Assembly (NCBI GenBank): GCA_023512835.1
Contig: CM042084.1
Location: forward strand, 15,386,403 to 15,450,402
Origin: Taxillus chinensis
Lineage: Eukaryota > Streptophyta > Magnoliopsida > Santalales > Loranthaceae
Direction: 5' to 3'
DNA length: 64,000 bases
Positions 43,588 through 59,200 of the stretch are shown in pieces. Positions within the stretch are counted from its first letter, which is position 1, and each line of letters opens with the position of its first letter. A program made the position numbers and the translations under genes. The notes beneath the pieces were generated by a model, which did not search any database, had not been told where the DNA came from, and saw only the letters and a program-made list of their open reading frames with translations.

Positions 43588-46500
43588 ATTAAATTAGCTT
43601 TATGTACAATTATATCAATAATAATATGTGTTATCTCCCTCTCTCTATATATTATATGTGATGTATGAAATTGTGTCAAATCCTTGTCAAAAATAGTTTG
43701 ATTTAATTATAGATGACAATCTTATTCACGATGAGCATTCCCAAGCTATCAACCAGAGATTTTAGTCATCATACGTAACTAAATTTACTGTGAAAAGTTG
43801 AAGACATGATAACAAAGTCAAGCAAATAAATTAATGATGGAAACATCCATTTCATTTCGACATATTACGACAACCGTGTCATTTTAAGTATTTAATTTGC
43901 ATAAATAAGAGAAATAAATTATGATACATAATATTGTACCTTTTATTTAATAGTTTCATTAGATTTTAAGTTGATATTAAAATACAAATATAATAGATAA
44001 GGGACGACATATAAGTGGTTAAACACACTCGTAATTGTGAAATGATTACAGTATTTTTATATAAAAAAAATAGCACTTCACCACACCTCCCTATCATACA
44101 AATGATTTCTTCCATCCCGTTAATAAATTATAATACTAAAACATAACTCCTAAGCAATCTAACATTGATAGATGAAAAAGAGGATAACTTTTGTTACAAT
44201 AATGAAAACAATGCTCTTGCTGTATTATGGTACATCGCGGGTGAATATCATGAGCTTTGATTGAGAGGTAAAAAGCATTGATTCTATTTTTTTTTTACAA
44301 CACACGTTGGGTCTGTAAGATTCAAACATTATGTATTCAAGCTGTTTGCACTGAACACTAATATGTAGTTTGGTGTTTAATAATGAAGCATCATTACATT
44401 GTTCGAATAATTTGTTATGACCATAATGTTTATTTTTAATATTTTTATCAATTTATATAAATATGCAAAATGTTTCAACCAAATGTAGTTCCATAGATAA
44501 ATCTCACGTGGTAATGAACTATACACATATCATATACCATTTGTTGTGATAAATGATTAGTTTTTAAAGATAACGTATTATTTCACAAATATTCAATAAT
44601 ATAGAAACTTTATGTACATATGCACATAAGGTTGGTCGATAGAATAGATTTATTGTGAATGTATTGAGATCCAGTGTTATTTGATTTAATAAAACTATAA
44701 TATTAACTATTGATTGTGAAAGACGTGGTGTATATAGGCCCCAAAAAAGCAATAATTAATAAAAAGATATAAAAAGATATAAAAAGGTAAAAAGGAAACA
44801 AAACAAAAAAAAGTGTAGTTGACTTCCAAACTAACTGGCATGAAAATGTCTTTATATGCCAAATGGATATTGTCTATTGTCAATGGAGTACGTAATCATG
44901 ATCACGTTGAACACTTTGGAGGTCACTTGTTTGCAAAGAGATTGTATGCAAAGGAAAAAAAAAACTCATTGAAATGACTAGGAGCATATGACTTGATATA
45001 TATATATATATATATTTAGATACAATCAAATGAAAGAGCCAGAGCAATGTAAGTACTATTCGTATTGTATACAATAGTTTAAAATGAACGAGAAAGCAGT
45101 TATATTTAATATGTAATTTTTGTTGGGTAAGTTAGACTAGTTTGACTATACATTTCTTGATATCGCTACATTAAGGGTACGAAATGAGTTGACTAGCCTA
45201 TTTTTGGCACATCCACATGGTATTAACTTTGGTGTGTGCATTTATGTGTGTGTTAATATTTGACTATGTGTACAAGATAAATGTTATCAACTGTCATTAT
45301 CCAAGATCGTTGGGGCGACATCAACTAACTTAACTTTCAATATGGTGTTTGTATATGTTTAATTAGAGCATGTGGGGAATTATACTTAGCCGTTAAGTAT
45401 ATTGGAATAAGTTATGAAGGGCAACAATGTATGTCCAAGGTGTAATTATAACTGACAACTAGTTATGTCTCAATAAGGCCATTAAAACAATATTCCAAAA
45501 TGAAAATCATATATTATACACATGGCACATATAAAAGAAAACTTTAGTAAAAATATAAGTCATTGCTTGACAGCAAATAAAAGTCTAAGACGTGTATGGC
45601 CTCATATAGTATATTGATAAGTCAAAATCAACATTGTAATATAAGAAACATTCGAGTTATTTGCAAAGGTTTTTGTAGATATCATTAAGTGTTGGAGTAT
45701 ATTTATTCTGCACGGTTAGTTCGGTATCGTAAAAAGGTTTTTTATATATGGACAAAAGGAATGAGGCATTACGATAACACTACAACAAATAGATTAGATG
45801 CTTTAACAAACATATATGTTTGTTTAATATCATTTTATCAAGACTTGCATATCATTCCATCTCTCAATGGCCAACACCAGTTCAACAAATATCCTTGACT
45901 CCTTTATATAGGTCAATTATAAAGATGACATAGCAAAATATGATTGACTGGCTTGAGCAATGCTTGATGGGGTGCCCATTTTGAGATTTCACGACAACTA
46001 TGTTTACCCTATACACACATGGTCATGTTTATATAGATTTGGTGCTATCAAATCCAATATAGTTATTTTCCTTGTCGGCCATTAATCCAAGAATGTGCAA
46101 TAGAAAAATAATTTAAAACCATTAAGCACATAAAGTAACCGATACTTCATTGTTTTAATAATTTTGAGTTGAAACAAGTATGCAAAAGAAAATTAAAATA
46201 TCTTCAAATTCATAATTAAATCATTTTGAACCATTTATTTTACTTTGGTTTGTATCCTTCATCTCAAAATAAAATCCTATGTTTACTTTGAGATGAGCTA
46301 CTTTGGCTTGCTAAGTAACTACCAAATATATATGTTTTGCTGAACAAAAATAAAACAAATACTTGCCATTCAATTCAAAGAACCATAATTAAGTTTTCTT
46401 ATAATTATACAAGACACTCTATATATGTTTTAAAATTACATCACAATTTAAACATTAACGAATTGTAACTAAAAAAATAACAACATTAGATCAAATAAAT

Positions 46501-46880
46501 CATCGGGGAGATGAAATAGAGTGATCAAGAGATATGGTGAAGTGGTTTTAGGAAATGAAATGTGTTAATCATAAATTTTACGTAGGTAATTTATAATTTT
46601 TATTTTATGTTTTTTCATTAATGTTATATCTTATTCGAACATCCCATTTATTATGAGTTTATCAAATTATATATTTTACGTGTTACGCCGTCTGAGGCAG
46701 GGTGTGTACAGTGAGTGCAAATATTTTCCCCATCATAAAACCTATGCTTACTTGAAAAAAAGTAAAAAATCAAACACAAGTAAAAGTCCGATTATTAGGA
46801 CTTTTAAAGTAAGCAAAGAAAATAAAAACAAACTGATCGCTGCATCAATGCACGCCATCAGGTATCGCTGGATTTAGGAG
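43588..46880. other. AT-rich intergenic stretch upstream of VPS52
   Basis: Contains a (TA)n tract near 44998-45015 and other low-complexity runs. I recognise no gene, RNA gene or element end. Confidence 0.5.
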
Positions 46881-47277
46881 ACAGAGGCGCGATCAGGGCA
46901 GTTTGTGTCATCCGACTGGGAGGGACAGGCGACGCTACACTGGGCTAGCATATCCGAGCTGATGTTATGGTTGGTCTCAAATTTTAAATACCTGGGTCGG
47001 GATCCAAACCTTAACAGAACCCCCCGCCCCCATTTGGAGGCGAGGAAGAAGGAACCACATGCATTACTGGCCGGTACTAAACAACTGGTTCTAGCCTAGG
47101 TAGCAACTCCTGATGCAGATCGCTCTCAGTATACATGTTTTTCCATTTCCAATCCAAACCCATTTCCTCTTACACGTTGTCCATTTTGCTGATTTTGATT
47201 AGTGGGTATTTTATTTTTTATTTGTATTTTTTTGGTTCATGCACTCAAAGAGCGACAGACGATTATAGAGGACCGGT
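46881..47277 (+). promoter_or_regulatory. VPS52: Probable promoter/5' leader region of VPS52
   Basis: Base composition rises from AT-rich to mixed GC here, just ahead of the VPS52 ATG. No clear TATA box or leader intron could be fixed. The long frame at 46905-47099 has no family features and is probably leader or promoter DNA. Confidence 0.35.
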
Positions 47278-50200
47278 ATGGCGAATTCAGCCACAGCCAA
47301 GGTAATTGGCTCTGATTTTATTGCATATGTTTCCTGTACCATGTATGTAAGAGCAACTATAATCGGGGAGTTTATGCTTAACGCTCTTTTGTGTTATCTA
47401 TAATTTCTAGCTCTGTCTTTGTTTGTTTCGGTCTTTTAACATAAACTCATATATGGGCTATCGCTAATTTTCATTCTAATCAGTTTTCTAGGCAAGCTAA
47501 TTTTGCAACAATTGATTCAACTTGATCCCCACTGAGTTGCAGCACAGTGTATCCGTTTGTTTGTTTTTGTTGATGAATAAAAAGCAAGCTTAGGGTGTTT
47601 GTTCTGTTTTTTTTTTTTTGGTTTATGTTTTTTTGTTTAATTACTCATTATCAAAAGCAAATCAACAGAGACAAGTTAAAATACATTTGTTAGGACAAAT
47701 GAGCAATATAAATATAATCGCCCTTCCACTGTGATTGTCTTGTGACATGTACTAAGTTTAGCACTGCACAAGCTTGGCAACTGTGCTTCCCTATGGTGCA
47801 AGAACTTCAAGGTTTTTTTTCTTCTTTTCTTTCTTTCTTTTTCCCTTTCCCTCTAAATTGTTTTGTTGGTTTGTCCTAACAATATTGTGTCCTTTCATGG
47901 ACTCCATTTACCATTATTGTAAATTAAATCAATAAATATCTCTATCTGCTGTGGGAAAAGTGCAAATTGTTTATATATTCATTTTCATGTCGTTACAGTA
48001 ATTTTTTCATTTTGTGCAGTAGCAGACTATCACCCAGTTCTCATATATCTTAGCAGTTCTAATGCTCTGTGTCACTTTTTTTTTTTTTTTTTTTTGCTGT
48101 AGGGTCACTCTTATGGTGATACAAATAGTGCCCAGGGATTTGATTTAGGAGTCTTTGTCGGGGATTTGGATTTTGAAGATGACACAGACTGGTAAAGCTC
48201 TTCTTTGATTAGTTAGGGTGTGCTAGTAATGCAAGTTCTGTCATTATTTACTATGCAACTGCCTCATGTTAGTGGCAAAAACATTTGCACTTTGCAGAAA
48301 TCAAATTGATTACTATTGGAAACAGTTATCACAATAATTTTTTTTTGTTTTTTTTATAAGTAAGAAAAATTTATTAGATGCAAATCGCACACAAGAAGCG
48401 TGTGAAAATACGAAATTGGTTATCACATAGCTAAGAATTATCACAATATTAAACAACATTTGTTTTGCAAGTTCAATTGATATATGTTGATTTCACATCA
48501 TGTTGAATGACTGTATGCTTTATCCTGAAAACTTGCAACTAGTTTCTCTGTATGTTATGATAATTCCATATCTTCGTTCTATTGAAACCTTTGAACACTT
48601 TTTAGAAACTGCATTATTTCCGATCATGGTGTCTTGAGAAAACTTTTGGCTGCCTTGTAGCGATGACATGTCACTGGAAGGATTACAGCAGGAGCTAGAA
48701 CAGTGCAAAGATGATGAGGTAAGTGACATAATCCTTTTTGTGGCAGTCTCTTTAATCAACTCCAGCAAGAAAATGTGTGTATGGAAAATCATATTTTGTG
48801 GAATCATTTACTATGGTTCCATTTGTCAAGCCTACTCTTTTAAAACGAAGAGAGATATGAAAAATGTATGAGACATCTTAAATGCCAAATGTGTTAAAAC
48901 TGACTACCAGCTTATTTATATGTATAGATTATTGTTGTCACATGGTTCTGATATTTATATGTTTGGTTTCTTCTTTTCACCCAATGTTTGGATGCGCTGA
49001 ACCATCTTTTTCATTTTTTATGCAATAGTAACTATATATTTGAGCATTTGATTTTTTTTTCTTCACTTTTCAATTTATGTGTAATAGGTTGTTGTGAACA
49101 TCCTTTCAGAGGGTACAAAACTAAGGGATTATGCAAAGGGAGCTGAGAACAATTTACGGCAAGTTGAATTGGACTCTATTCAGGTCTGTTACTTATATAA
49201 CGGATATGTTCCTAGTAACATGTGGTATATCTGATATCTCTCTCACAATTTTTTTTTTTTTTTGTGAATGCCACATTGCAATGCAATTTGGGCGTCTATA
49301 AAAGCATAAGGGCCTTTTTGATTTTATGAAAGCGGCTATGTTTGATTATATGTGATTATTTTTATAAACATAATTGTTTTTAAAAATTATGAGTCCAGAT
49401 AAATTTACACCACTCATAAATAATTTTAAATTATACGAACTCACTATTTTTAAAAACAATCATATTTTTTAAAATAATACTATCCAACCAAATAGTCCTT
49501 ATATTCTATTGCTGCATTTAGCTCGCCAAAATGTGATGGCATGAGGGTAAAATTATTTTACCATGTTAATAATGCGGCAGCTGATTTAGTTCTTGGTCGT
49601 AATAACATTTTTTCCTCATTGAAAGGCAAATGACTGGGCAACTCATTTTCCTATGAACATGTGAAAGCTTTTCGCACCTCACCCCCTGTTAAGATGTTTT
49701 GCTAAGTTGATGACAAAAGCTGTGCGATTTATATCCTGAATTTGAGTTGATGGCTTGTTGTTCAGTGGTCAGAGGCAAGGCCAACCAACATGCTGGATAA
49801 AAAAATTCCTGAAATTAAAAGGCATAAAAAAGAAATAAAGATGAAGAAGATATTAATCCGTTTTTACATTATTATCCTGTTTCATGTTTTCTTTGTTTTC
49901 CTCACTCTTTTTTCTGCTAATTGACTTGCAGTCATTCAACCAAATAATTTCCCCCTTTAAAAGTTTCGTACTATTAGGGGAGCATGGGATCTTGCTGCTC
50001 ATTTTGTGGCAAGAGGGAGAGAGGGGATGGGGTTATGGAGTGAAAGATGTATGGCAATCTTGTATTTTAATCAAACAAAATAATTGCAGATGTAAATCAA
50101 GACCAATGAAATAAACTAAAAAAACTGGTGGAAGGGAGCGGAAATTGGCATAATAAAGATTATGATTGTATTAAGAGTTTTTTTTGGGGGGGGGGGGGGG

Positions 50201-53200
50201 GGTTGTTATGGAATGCTGTGACTAGCTTTATTTTTCCCAAAGAGGCATGGGATGGACTAAGGATTAGGGTTATTGTTTAATAATTTAGATATGTTTTTCT
50301 TGTTTTCCACCTTTCCTTTTTTTGTTTGTTTTTATGCCATCTTTTTTAAGAGACATTTTTGTTCCCGTGATATAATTATATTATTTGTAACCTGAAAAAT
50401 GTTTAATTATATATTTTTAATTTAAGCAGCCTGGTGACGGGGGAAGTGGAGAAGAAGGCCTAGTGGTAGCTGGAAGTGGAATAACTTTGGACAATGAATC
50501 CTCTCCTAATCCCTCGTGACTCGTTTGTGGCTTGTTCTCTACTGTATCATATATGTGTAGTATAAAATAGGTCCGGGGATGGGAGTTTTGTTGCCTCTCT
50601 TTCATGACTTGCTGTTCTGCTTGGGTCACATTTGTAAATAGAAAAAAAGTGAGGCTGAGTAATTGGCTACATGCTGATTACTTGGCAATTATCTGACTGC
50701 ACACCAATTAATCATGGATCTAACAATTACTTGTCAACAGATCTTATGGTGGCAGATCTCGTTTCTATTCAAAATAACTCGGTGCATTGGTAGGTGAATT
50801 TTTCAAAAGTGGCTTAGGATTGGGAGTTTGAGGCTTTTTCTTCGTTTTTTGAGCAGTTATATTTTGTTTCAACTTGACTCTGTCTTCGATAGGATGTGTT
50901 GGCGTCCAGATCACTCTTTAGGGTTTCAGGTGTGGTTCTTCTATTCTACTCTCATTCTAGTCGGGCATGGGATCTTTCCTTGGTGCAGTATTTGGAAGGG
51001 TTAGATTCCTCTTAGTGTGGCTTTATTCTCCTTGTCTCCTGTGTTGGAGAGGATCTTAATTGCTAATAATGTCTAGCGTTGTGAGTTAGTAGTTGTTAGT
51101 TGGTGTTATTTGTGCAAGGCGGCGGCAGAGGAGATAATAGACTGCATCCCACTGTTTGGTGGCTTGAATGTTATGTGTTTTGCTTTTGAATTTGTTTGGG
51201 GTACATTGGGTAATTTCTCGAACCCTTGCTGGCCTTTTCTTCTATTGGTTTGGTTCGATATTAACAAGTTGCTCTTTATTGCATTATTTGCTGCTTTTGC
51301 CGTGAGTGTAATGCTCGTCTTTTTGAGAATTGTGAGAGGAGTTTGGAGGAGCTCAAATTATCTCTCTTCATATTCCTCTTGGATTGGATGTCTGCTTCAG
51401 AGGAGGGTCGTTTTTCTAGCATTTTGGATGTAATTGCGGATGTTTGCCTTGATGTTTGTCTTCTTTTCTTTTTTACCCCTTAGTCCACTAATTGTGTGCT
51501 CTCTCTTTTTAATAAAAGGTTTTTATTATCTATAAAAAAATGGCTGCACACCAATTAATCATGGACCTAACAAAAAATCAGCTGTAGCCAGTTTTTAAGA
51601 ATCTGATGCATTTTGTTGGATGCTTAGGGGTTAATCACCAATTACTTGGTGATTAATCTCCTTTTTGTAAGGAGAGTGACGCATAAGATATTTTGCTGTG
51701 CGTTGTTGGGTCAATCATCTGTCGCTTCAGATAAAATGGCTGTTTAGGACTTTTCAACCACTATATATTTTGTAAAGTGTAATGAAATTACTTTGGAATG
51801 TCATCATATTTCATGATAAGGTATTATTATAAATGATTGGAAATTTAGTTATGTTTTTTCATAATTTATTTTGAAAGACCTGTCCTATGCCCTTATCATT
51901 GTGGAAACGTATAAATGTTCATTGTTTCATCAATTGTTCCATGTTATCAGGACTATATTACAGAAAGCGATAATCTAGTATCTCTTCATGATCAAATTCG
52001 GGACTGTGACTGTATTTTATCACAGATGGAAACACTTCTTAGTGGATTTCAGGTCATTCTACCATTTTATTTTATTTTTTTCCGTTTGAAGTTAAGTGTT
52101 ATCCTCGCCTCCTTAATGTGGTACTTCTCTAATGCAACTAGATTTCCTTTCTTTAGTGTTTTTGGAAAATGACATTTCTGGCCTGTTTTGTTCAGGCTGA
52201 GATTGGTTCTATCAGTACAGACATCAAAATTCTCCAGGAGAAGTCCATGGATATGGGTCTAAGGTTAAAAAATCGCAAGGTAGATATAATTTTCTTTCCA
52301 GATACTTTATTTGATTGTTGTTTAATAGCTGTAATTGCAAAACTACCAGGGTCTGATTTTTAAATATTCTGAAGTATGCAGGCCATATTCTAATGAACTT
52401 GTGCTTTATGATGTGGAAACAAATTCCATTAAAAAACTGGGGTGATTGAACATGCTTTTTCAGTGATGTTATTTCCATGATATAATGTAGCTCTATTTTA
52501 CACATACATGTATATAAGTTCAGTTTTCTCTCTCCATTATGGTTAGAGGATTGTAATTCAATAGAAATTTGAAATATCATTATAGTCACAATAGGGCCTT
52601 GCATTTGGAATATGCAGTTTTGTATTGTTTCCATTTCTAGTGTTTCAAATGTTATTTTCAAACTATGTTCGATCGAGTAATGCATGTGGTCTATATGAGA
52701 GAAAACTTTACTTCAATCAATCAGTGAGATTTGAATCTTATTTTTCTCTTTTGCTTTCTCAAGGAATTTCTTTGAGTCCAACGCATTTTGATGTTTGGAT
52801 CATTTGTCTAACAGGTGGCAGAATCTAAGTTGACTAAATTTGTTGAAGATATTATTGTCCCACCAAGGATGATAGATATAATTGTGGATGGAGAGGTATA
52901 TCACTTTAAACCTTGATTCTAGAAGATTATAGGTTATTATTTACTCATATGAATTTAATTACACACTGTTATTGAGTTATCTTTAGCTTCTATGTCCTTG
53001 CGGATTAACGGTTGCTTGAATTACCATTAGTAGCAGGTGTACATTCTAATTTGCTACTTGCTGGTTTTGAAATTAGGTATGTGGTAATGTTAACGGGGAA
53101 AAATGTTAGCATGCTCATAATAATTTTGCAAGGTGAATTTTTAGTTTGAAGTTTTAGACACCTCTAGTTGCATTTCTCTTTTGATTCCTTTGGTGGACGG

Positions 53201-56200
53201 AGGCTTATAAAGTAAAGGAAGGGCTACAAAAGGAGAGTGAATTTTTTCCATCTAAGCAAACTGTTAGAATGCCCCATTATCCTCATTACGTGCATTGTTC
53301 TGGAGGAGGTTGTTTTTTTGTTCTGCCAAGACGTGTTCTGTTTCAGATCCTCAACTGACCCTTTAGCCTTTTTTAATTTATTGGCCACTACATAACTAGG
53401 CTTACCAGCCTCAGCCCTCTCACTCCACCAGGCCTTCAACATCTCTGAAAAGCCCGTAACCTGCAACCACATATTTTTAAACTGAAAATGCATTGGTCCC
53501 CATTGTACCTCAGCTAAACTTAAAGAAATAGGATGATGATCTGAAAGTGGACGAGACAACAATGAATGAACCAAACCAAGAAACAGGTCCTCCCACTCAG
53601 AAGACACAAGAAACCGATTGATCCTGGACATTGACCCAGCCCTTCCAGTGTTTGACCATGTGAAACAGCCCCCCTATAGTGGGAGGTCAAGCACGGAATC
53701 ACCATGTACAAAAATCATTGAATTCCCTCATACATGGAGTGATACCCGAGCTATCCTTCCGCTTATGGCTAAATAAAACAGTGTTAAAATTGCCACCCAG
53801 GATCAATGAGGGCAGAGCAGGAGAGCCGTAAGTAGTGGCAGTCTGAGCTGGCTGATCTGTTATGTTGAGGTCTTAGTGGCTCAAGGGAGGGTATGGAAAG
53901 GTCTGAACCATTATTTCTTCCATAGGATGGCTGATGCCATTGTAAAGTGAATCGCATTAGCTCTATGGTAGTTGAGGGTCATTCTTTCGAGGCTGGGGCA
54001 AGTAAGGAGGAAGTGATCGTGGGCTTTTACAAAGAGCCCTACATGGAGAGGCAGCCATGGTGCCCTTCTTTCGGTGCTGATCCACGTCCGGCTCCTCTCC
54101 ACGATCTGAACCGCCCTATCGAGAAGCTTCACCTCGTTCGATTCCACGCGAAGGAGTTGCGAAGAAGACCAGACGCCGGCACGAGCTCTAGCAGCCTCTG
54201 CGATCCGGCCCATGCCATCCGCGCGAGGAACCAGCGCAATGCGGCTGTCGCCTTTTGTTGCGTTCGTGCCGCCCGTAGTCCATTTTTTCATCCAAAGGGG
54301 AAAAAAATCTTCAATGATGCATTGGTTTTATGTGATGCACATGAGGAAAATATTCCCAGCCTTGGGGGAGGTTGAGTACAAGAACCGTTTGGCTAGGGTT
54401 CTTGGGTGCTGTTTGGGGAGTTTGCCCCTTACCTATCCTGGTTTGCCATTGGGCCCCCCAATTTTGGGTTGTGCACTTTGGGATCTGGTGGTGGAATGAC
54501 TTTTGGTTGGCTGGAAATTTGTATGTCTCACCAAAGGGGGCCATCTTAAGGAGTACACTTTCTAATATGTAGGTGTATTTTTATTTTATTTTATTTTTTG
54601 CATTCCCTCTTCGGTGGCTAAGCGCATTGAAAGCATTCAAAGGAGGTTCTCATGAGGCAGACATGGTGATTTCTAAATTTCATTTAGATTTAGTCAATAG
54701 GAGTGATGATGGGTGGCCTATTATATCGGGAGGGCTGGGATTATGTCCCTGGTGATATTTAATGAATCCTTGTTTACTAAATGGAAGTGAGGGTTCATGG
54801 TGAAGCGGGAGAGTTTATGGAGGAGGGCGATTGGTGCTATCTATGTGGTTGGCAGCTTTGGGTGGATCTCGAAGGCTTCTCAGTGACCACACGGGGTTGG
54901 CCCTTGGAAATTTGTGGGGTCAAATTGGGATCGTTTCCTCCGTTGTCTCTTAGAAGCCAGACACTGGGTCCACCATTTCCATTTAGAACGATGTATGGGG
55001 TGGGGAGATATCTTTGTAGGGCATGTTTGCAGTGGTATTTAGTTCGGCTTTGGTTAAGGAGGCTTCCATTGACCAATTTCAGCTAGGAAACAGGTGGGAT
55101 GTTACTTTCATTTGATCTTCCCAAGATTGGGAGGTTGATGAGTTTTTGATGTTCTTCTATGAGCTTTATAGCTGCATTTTCATAGAGGGGCAGTCGGATG
55201 CTATGACTTGGGAGTGTTATAAAAGTGGCACATTCTTGGTTAGTTGTTATTTTCAAGTAGTTCCAGGGTGGGATCGAAGTCAGTTGACCAATGCATGCTG
55301 GTGGTGCAGGATTTGAAAATCTGAAGTCCCTTCTAGGTTGGTATTTTTCAGTTTTCCTTGGGCAAATATTTGACCTTAGATCTACTTCAAAAGCGTGGTA
55401 TTTTGGTAGTGAGTCGGTGTCCATTGTGCAAGAATACAGGAGAGCAGATTTATCACATCCTTCTTCATTGTACTTGGCCTATCCATATTTAGAATATGGT
55501 CTATGCATTAGTTGGCTTCGCGTGGTTCCATAGGGGCTGAGTAGGTGATGAGATTGAGTCTTGACACGATTTTAGGGTGCTTTCCCAGGCAAACTGTTTT
55601 TGGAAAGCTATACCCTTGGCATTTTTTGGGGTGCTCTGGAAGGAGAGAAACAACAAATGTTTGAAATTTCAGAACATTCCGTTCAACAAGTGTAAGAAAA
55701 CTAGCGAGCACTTCTTTTAGATATGGTGGTGTGTTGTAATCTCTCATGCTGTGGTGGAATTTGGATACCTTGTTTTCTTTTATTTTGTAACTGTGCCACC
55801 TTTTTGTTGGTCAATAAAATTTCTTTTTTCGATAAAAAACCCTTCTCCACTTCAAAGGTTCTATTTCCTCATTTTTCCCAAGTGGCTGAGCCCCAACTCC
55901 CATTGATTGTTAGGCTAGAGGTTTTTGATCCTTGAACTTGATCTTGAATCGCTACACTACATTCTTAATGTTGGAATTGGCATGTACATTGACATATAGG
56001 CTAACTCATTTGGAATGTTGGTTCTAGCGGGGGAGGGCTAGGGCATATTCTTGGTTATCTTTCTTGGAGGCCTTTTTTCCTTTATTATTTGTTTATACTA
56101 GCAGTAAAGCTTAGCCCATGAACTGTTGTGGAGGGGCTATAGTTTTCTAGTGGAAAAAAAGAGTAAACTTAGCAACAAATATGAGAAGTGCATGTTTATT

Positions 56201-59200
56201 TGCTGTTAAGATGGCATCAAGGTATACAAATTGTGGGATCTAGAAATGTGGTAGCTTTGAAAACGAAAATAGAAAACAGGGTAATCAAACATACCCTAAG
56301 AGGACTGTATTTTAGCATAGATGTGCTTTGAGAGTTGGTTCAGGAAGTTGAAGTTTAACTACAGAAAGTTCAATTGATGTTGTCCTAGAAAAGTATGTGC
56401 AAGGCAGTCTGCATGTAGCATAAGAAGATCAGGACATCCGTATGGGAAAGGGGGGCACCAAAAACCAATATTCATGGAGTTCCATGAGCTCATTGCAAGC
56501 CTTGGACGTAATTGGTGATGAACCAGATGAAGAAGGAAGAGCGATGGATTGTTGGAATTGACATATATAAGCTCTTTCGTTTTGAATTTCAGGGGTCTTG
56601 CTGACCAGCCAATGGGTGGGCTCTTAGCCCATGAATGTATGTGGTCAGCATGTGGAGTCTTAGCTCACCCATGAACAGCCGTGGAGCTGTTAGGGTTTTT
56701 TAGCAGAGCCTATATATATGTTCTTGTATGAGGATGTCTTCCTTTTTCACAAGAGGGCTAAGGGAATTATTGATATTATAGTGAAGCTCCAGAATTCATT
56801 TTGAGGTAAATTTGGGTATCTCTCTCTCTCTCTCTCTCTTATTTTTTTATTTTAAAATTTTTTTATTTTATTTTTGTTGTTGTTGTTGTTGTTATTATTA
56901 TTATTATTTGCACAACTAAGATCGTACCCTAATATTAGGGAAGTTTCTTTATTATGGAATCAAATCTGAAATTCAAGTTGTTTTTTGGTTAGCAAGGTCT
57001 TTTTTTGACGTCTTTATCACTGTGAAGTTGTACCTATTGCATTTGGTGTAGTATTATTATCATGTCACATTCTCTTCCAATATGATATAATTTTTCCTGC
57101 ACGTCCTGTCTACATGCAGAACATTTTTAGCTAAGTTGCTGACTATGCGAGTCATGCTTCACCTCCGTTTCTCCTGTGTATTTAATATATTGTTTATACT
57201 TAAACTTACATGCCAGTTATGGAATAATATTCAGGTCAACGAGGAATATATGAGAACTCTTGAGATTCTGAGTAAAAAGCTGAAGTTTGTTGAAGTGGAT
57301 CCAATGATTAAATCTTCAAAAGCTCTAAACGAAGTCCAGCCTGAGCTTGAAAGACTTCGGCAAAGAGCAATCTCAAAGGTTATTTATTACTTCCTGACAC
57401 TTTAATCATTTTTTAATATTTAACATAGCAGTTGATGCCTTTGCACAGTATAGCAGTTTTCTTTGTAAATTGGAAATACAAGCTTCAGATATGTTTAAAT
57501 TGAGTAGTTGGGTAGTGGTGGTTACAATTTTTTTCAGGTTTTCTGAGACTGTCGAATATAATAACGCACATTGTTTTTGCTTTGTTGGAGTGATTCATTC
57601 CTCCTCATTCTTGAACTGCTACCAGAGGGCAGTTATCATTATGCGCCAAGAAACTGATATCTGCCTACCCAAAAAAAGGGAAAAAAAGAAAGGAAACCAA
57701 TGCTTAGTATATAATGAATCAACCACCAGTTAAGGCTAAAATTGTCCAAGATGACTTGAAAATTAGTTACTGGGTTTTAATTAATTATGTTCTACAATGC
57801 TTTTTGTCATCTGTGATTAGTGGTTCTAGTTGAAGGTAGAATAATTTATTCAGACTTTGCATGTAGGATGTAAGCATTGGTAGCTTCTCAATAGTTGTTC
57901 TTTTGTCATCATATAGCTGGACATGTTACTGGCAGTGAAAATCATTATGTTTGCCTTTCTCGAATCTTGTCTATTTTGGTCTGGTTATGCAAAGATCTCC
58001 TTTGAAAAGGAAAATCTTGCGTACTCAATAAATTCCAATACTAAATTTAATTTGTTGGTTAGGAATTAAGGAAACTCTTAATATATTCATATGTAGGAAT
58101 TTTGAATTTGCCCCAACATTTAGGAATATTCAAATTTGTGGTTTATATTTAAGAGTAAAGATGATACTATTTAGTTGCCTGAAGCTCTGTATATGTTTAT
58201 ATTGACCTCGATAATTTTCTTGAATAATGTATGTACAATCATAATGGTCATAAATGCTGTGATAAGTTTTTCCCTACTCCTTGGACTGATTCTCATGTTG
58301 TCCACTGGTAAAAAATCTATAAGATTTTTCAACGGTATTCATTTTTTTCAGGTGTTTGAGTTCATATTGCTGAAGCTCCAGGCATTGAGAAAGCCGAAAA
58401 CTAATATTCAGATCCTTCAACAGAGCGTTCTTTTAAAATACAAGTGAGTGGGGGTTTGACTAACTGTACTTATATAAACTAGCAAAATCATACCACTTTT
58501 TACTTTCTAGATTTTTTTATTTTTATGTTTTAAAGTGATAAGTTGCTAAAGTGTAAGGGCAAGAGAACAAAATACAAAAGGAACAGGAGGGGAGAAGAAA
58601 TGAAGACTCAATCCTGATGTGACTATCTCACTATAAATACAATTGGAAAGAGTTGTATTTTTGTATAACATATGTAGAAATTAGATGTCATTAATTTTGA
58701 TAAATTAGTTGTGTGATTTTTGAGTTACCTAAATAGGATTTCTTATCCAAGTTAAGTTTAACTATTCTGGTTGTATCCACTCAATAATATATGATAAAGA
58801 GTTAATTTTCTATAATACTTTTCAACTTGTTATCAAAGCAAACACTAATTGCATCCTTGCAAGAGCCTCTCTTATGTGGCTTTTCCCTTTGTGGTTGACT
58901 AGTCTTGTTCATCCATAGGGGCCGTCACGCGGTGTCATTGCAGAGTCTCCATCAAACCATCGTTGTCGTGATAAATTTGATCTTCGTGCTCTCAAATATT
59001 TTTTTTTGGATTACTTTAATTCTAAAAAGGACTAATTTAATTCTCAAACCATATATTTTTTTTTCCTACGGGTAAATATTATGTGTCTATGAATGTTACT
59101 CTAATTTTGTGAGCTGGTATTATATTTTTCGAAAGATATCTCTCTTGGCCTCCTTTGTAGAGAGAGCTTCGTAGTTAAACTACTCCTAATCTAGGTGAGG

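Noticed and set aside
51110..51433. Hydrophobic 107-codon frame as a membrane protein
   Set aside because: It lies in the wrong frame over the C-terminal coding part of the truncated L1.
53911..54375. Frames of 126-142 codons on both strands as a possible host gene
   Set aside because: Placed between the two halves of an L1 with L1-like words on the minus strand. Better explained as L1 ORF1 DNA.
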